64,000 bases of DNA from Allacma fusca (Eukaryota > Arthropoda > Collembola > Symphypleona > Sminthuridae), in NCBI GenBank assembly GCA_947179485.1, contig OX359249.1, forward strand, positions 34,272,250 to 34,336,249, given 5' to 3'. Position numbers and translations under genes: made by a program. Of the stretch, positions 60,991-64,000 are shown piece after piece. How positions within the stretch are numbered: position 1 is the stretch's first letter; each line of letters opens with the position of its first letter. The notes under the pieces were generated by a model that had not been told where the DNA came from, did not search any database, and saw only the letters and a list, made by a program, of their open reading frames with translations.

Positions 60991-63747
60991 TTAAACACGG
61001 GATAGCATCTGAATAAGGCTCGACGGCAGAAGAGTTTCTAACTTGTCCAACAGATAAATTATTGGTAATGATAGCCACCCCACCACCTAAGGATTCCCAA
61101 AATTTAGGAAATTAAACTTTGCCTTTGTACATACAATATTTTTAATTCGCCGTTTTAACATACAGTTTCAGCAACATACCGTTTTCGCGACGACAGCCAT
61201 GTGATCAGGATACTGATGAGTTAGAAAAGCAATGAGAGCAGTAAAAGTACACAACCCTGCAGTGAACATGATAAAGAACGGAGTCTCACGTTCTGGGAAG
61301 ACGCTCACTTCATGATGTGCTGTTACAAAACAACAGTTCCATTAAAATCATATACTTTGCATACTGGGGCTACAAAAACACAATTAAGAGTACTAAATTT
61401 GATTACCCGGAAGAATCTCTCTGTCGGGACACTCTGTGCAAGGAGGATAGGGAAAGAAAAGATTGCCTTTCTCTAAGGGCCTGGGTATAGATGCAAAAGT
61501 TCCTTCCCATGTGCATGCCAAAAGTTGTAGAGCTCCATCAACTCGTTTCCAGTGTGGCAAATGGAAGAAAGCGTACGAGACAGCCTCAGAATCGCCGCGT
61601 TTCAGCAAATGTTCAGGTGGAAATACCATGGGCTTCAATTCCAGTAAATACTAAGAGAACAACCATTTGATTTACACTGTACTAATATTTGTGTGAGGTA
61701 CTTCGTTTGTACACTTTAAACACAAGGTAAAATCATTTACCTTAGGAACGTGAGGGTTGTACTCAACTGCTCTGTGAATGGCCTCAATGGCAGTCATCTC
61801 GGCAGAACTGAGTCCACGCTTAATCAGTCCTGATTCCGTCACGAATCTGTAATAGTAACCATGAATATGTTAATAGCGTCGGAATTAAATTGACATTACA
61901 AATACTCATCGATTTCTACTATCCCAACACATCTTTGACTGTCTTACTTGTCCGAAACCTGGCGAACTTTGAGTAATGCAGAAGTATAGCACAATGTTGC
62001 TGACCGTGGTACAGAACCATCGTCATATTTTGCAAGAACAGCTTGGACATCAGCATAGGCTTGCATCTCCAGTAAAGCTTCAATGAGATTTTCATGAACA
62101 TGGAGAACGCTCATGATGGGATGAACTTCTTTAGTTAACTACACGAATGTAACCCAACATAAACGCATTAAAATCTACCAATAATAAATTAGCATACATT
62201 TTGTGTGGAAACAAAAAGTCTCAATCTATACTTACATCTCGAAACATTTTCACAGCTTCCTTCAATCGACCTAACTTCCTAGCGCACATTGCTAAGCGTC
62301 TTTTGATATAAATAAGAACGTTAACATCTCTTCCTGGAAAACCATAAAATATTCAAACATCTGATCTCATTCATTCATTGATCACTGTGAAACTTGACAA
62401 ATGCACATACTGTGTAAGCTATCGCTGCTCGGGCCATGGATCTGGGATAACTGCGACTTCTTTAAGTTAGATTCCGCGGATTTCAATGCTTGCTTTAACA
62501 GCTTTTCACTATCAGTAATTGTGAGCGCTTCTTCTTCAGCAAGAAGAATATACGCTGTTGCACAGTCTGGATTCTTTTCTATTGCCCCTTTCGCAGATCG
62601 TATTCTCTCCTGAGGATTTCTCTCTCTCCACGCAGTCTGCATTACTACAATAAAAAAACATCATAGAGCATGTCATTTCGTACCAATTACCCTCAAACAC
62701 TACAAACAACTTTAAACTTACAGGAATACTCAGGTCTGTTAGAGTCATTATCACATGTAAAAAATGTTTGATGATCTTGAGCTGATAAATTCATGTCATA
62801 AAAAGTCAAAGGATCTTTCTTGGTTAAGTGAAAATATCGAAGATACTCAGCTCCTCTGAAGAGATTCAACGGATTTCTCCAAACCTTACAATCTGCAAAA
62901 TCAAAGAGTTTACATTACAAATCTAGTAACACAAATCCCAAGCACACTTTTCAATCAATTCTCCCTTTACTCCCTATCCATCAACCATCGTCAGCAAAGA
63001 ACCACGCAATGCCCACTACGTAATCCGCCTACCTCGGGGCCACAAAATTATACCCCATTGTAGCTCCCACTTGCCCACCCAAACCTGAACTCATGGATCT
63101 TCACCTGAAACCAAGTGTCCCAACGCATCCCCAGTCTTTACTGACGACATACCGTACACTTCCTCACATATGAACATAAGACAATTATCCTACCAGATGA
63201 CGACTGATTCTGACTTGTTGTAACAGTTCCATTCCCCTCACTACTAGCATTTCCATTAGTTGAATAGTCAGGTGGACCCAGTAAAGGACCCAAATGATTT
63301 AGAGAAACTTGTTCTATAAACGAAGTCCCATATTTCCTATAGTACCACCATTCAAATATCTGTAAAAAAAAAATCACAATCATTTTATATATCCCATCCT
63401 CTCCTCAACTCCTTTAATCCCCAAACGTTACTCACAAGAATTAGCCCCGAGATTAGGGAAGACGTGCCTGTCAGCGCCACATAGAACTTAGGTGTCAAAG
63501 AGCTGAGAAACATCGTAGCTGAAAGTTAAGGAATCAAACACTGAATTACTAATTTGTGACAATTTACTTTTCAAAATGACATTTCCAACAGAATCAATTT
63601 CCTACCCATTCCAATATTTTCACTTATTTTTAAAGGTCCCCGCAAGTAATACAGCACGAATACTACAAGAAGAAACCAGAATGCCCACAAATACGTCCAA
63701 GACCATACAATCCAATTTTTAAAGTTCCTCAAATGGATCAAAATCAT
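60991..63747 (-). CDS. ST7: ST7 homologue (suppressor of tumorigenicity 7), complete
   Basis: Eleven minus-strand exons: 63606-63747, 63436-63518, 63194-63359, 62722-62892, 62411-62644, 62236-62333, 61948-62138, 61741-61846, 61407-61650, 61180-61319 and 60991-61086. All phases agree, giving 556 residues (human 585). The N-terminal membrane segment reads [19 protein letters not shown]. Then come [95 protein letters not shown] and CTWEGTF. A C-terminal pair of hydrophobic stretches ends [12 protein letters not shown]. This is nearly collinear with vertebrate ST7, a multipass membrane protein with TPR-like helices. ATG at 63747 is the first in frame after an upstream stop. Confidence 0.95.
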
Positions 63748-63779
63748 TGCAAATTGCGATTGCGGCAAAATGCATGCAT
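63744..63779 (-). promoter_or_regulatory. uORF overlapping the ST7 start codon
   Basis: An 11-residue frame ([11 protein letters not shown]) in another phase ends in TGA that overlaps the ST7 ATG as ATGA, the arrangement that favours termination-reinitiation. A two-codon ATG TGG TAG lies just upstream as well. Confidence 0.45.
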
Positions 63780-64000
63780 TATACACTACCACATTTCACA
63801 GTCCCAATGGAGTAAATCTTTAAATTTTTCCTCCAATCACTGTCACTCTTGAATGCCAACCAGAAGATGTCCTTCCCTCCTTCCCCGTCTGCCCATTTGG
63901 ATCACTCAACGGCACTAATAAACGGCAAGCACACTCTCCCATATGGCCACTACACAGGGGCCATCTACATATAACACCCTCCCCTTGTTTCTAATATGTC
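63780..64000. other. ST7 leader/promoter side
   Basis: Probably 5'UTR and proximal promoter of ST7. It is less AT-rich and pyrimidine-rich on the plus strand. No TATA box is evident. Confidence 0.35.

Noticed and set aside
61168-61179. ST7 ending three codons after 61180 (V-C-C-stop) instead of splicing
   Set aside because: GTATGT is a good donor, and a phase-matched terminal exon at 60991-61086 encodes the conserved LPSSL...LSR end.

Overview
The window is animal nuclear DNA, AT-rich, with spliced genes whose introns mostly run about 60-300 nt, long gene-free spacers and many transposon remnants. Seven host genes can be read exon by exon with consistent phase. A true Wnt2-type gene (a subfamily reported lost from insects but kept in crustaceans, chelicerates and myriapods), together with the transposon content, makes a non-insect arthropod or basal hexapod plausible. 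I cannot name the species.

Layout. 1-22.8 kb is a transposon graveyard. It holds four non-autonomous hAT elements with 8-bp target duplications, two Harbinger-type MITEs with TAA/TTA duplications, and a minus-strand Ty3/gypsy relic (RNase H, integrase, polypurine tract, LTR) that seems to have been split by a non-LTR retrotransposon. Two small unidentified spliced minus-strand reading frames also lie here. 23.8-25.4 kb: NRBF2 (+). 28.0-29.5 kb: a proline-rich protein with a TRIR-like C-terminus (-). 33.0-41.0 kb: a complete 14-exon CABIN1 (+). 44.0-45.2 kb: a 36/38-bp minisatellite. 46.1-46.8 kb: NDUFAF2 (+), facing SMIM15 (-) at 47.4-47.7 kb. 50.7-53.5 kb: Wnt2 (-). 61.0-63.7 kb: complete 11-exon ST7 (-).

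The genes are unrelated in function: autophagy PI3-kinase regulation (NRBF2), H3.3 chaperone/calcineurin inhibition (CABIN1), complex I assembly (NDUFAF2), small membrane protein (SMIM15), Wnt signalling (Wnt2) and a multipass membrane protein (ST7). What is striking is gene order. ST7-WNT2 and NDUFAF2-SMIM15 are neighbouring pairs in the human genome as well (7q31 and 5q12), so two ancient microsyntenic pairs lie side by side here. I found no CRISPR, rRNA or tRNA gene. No wholly new biological system is demonstrated. The best leads are the two synteny pairs, the arginine-rich Wnt2 tail, the cluster of hAT MITEs with distinct subterminal motifs, uORFs abutting two start codons, and a recursive-splice-like site.
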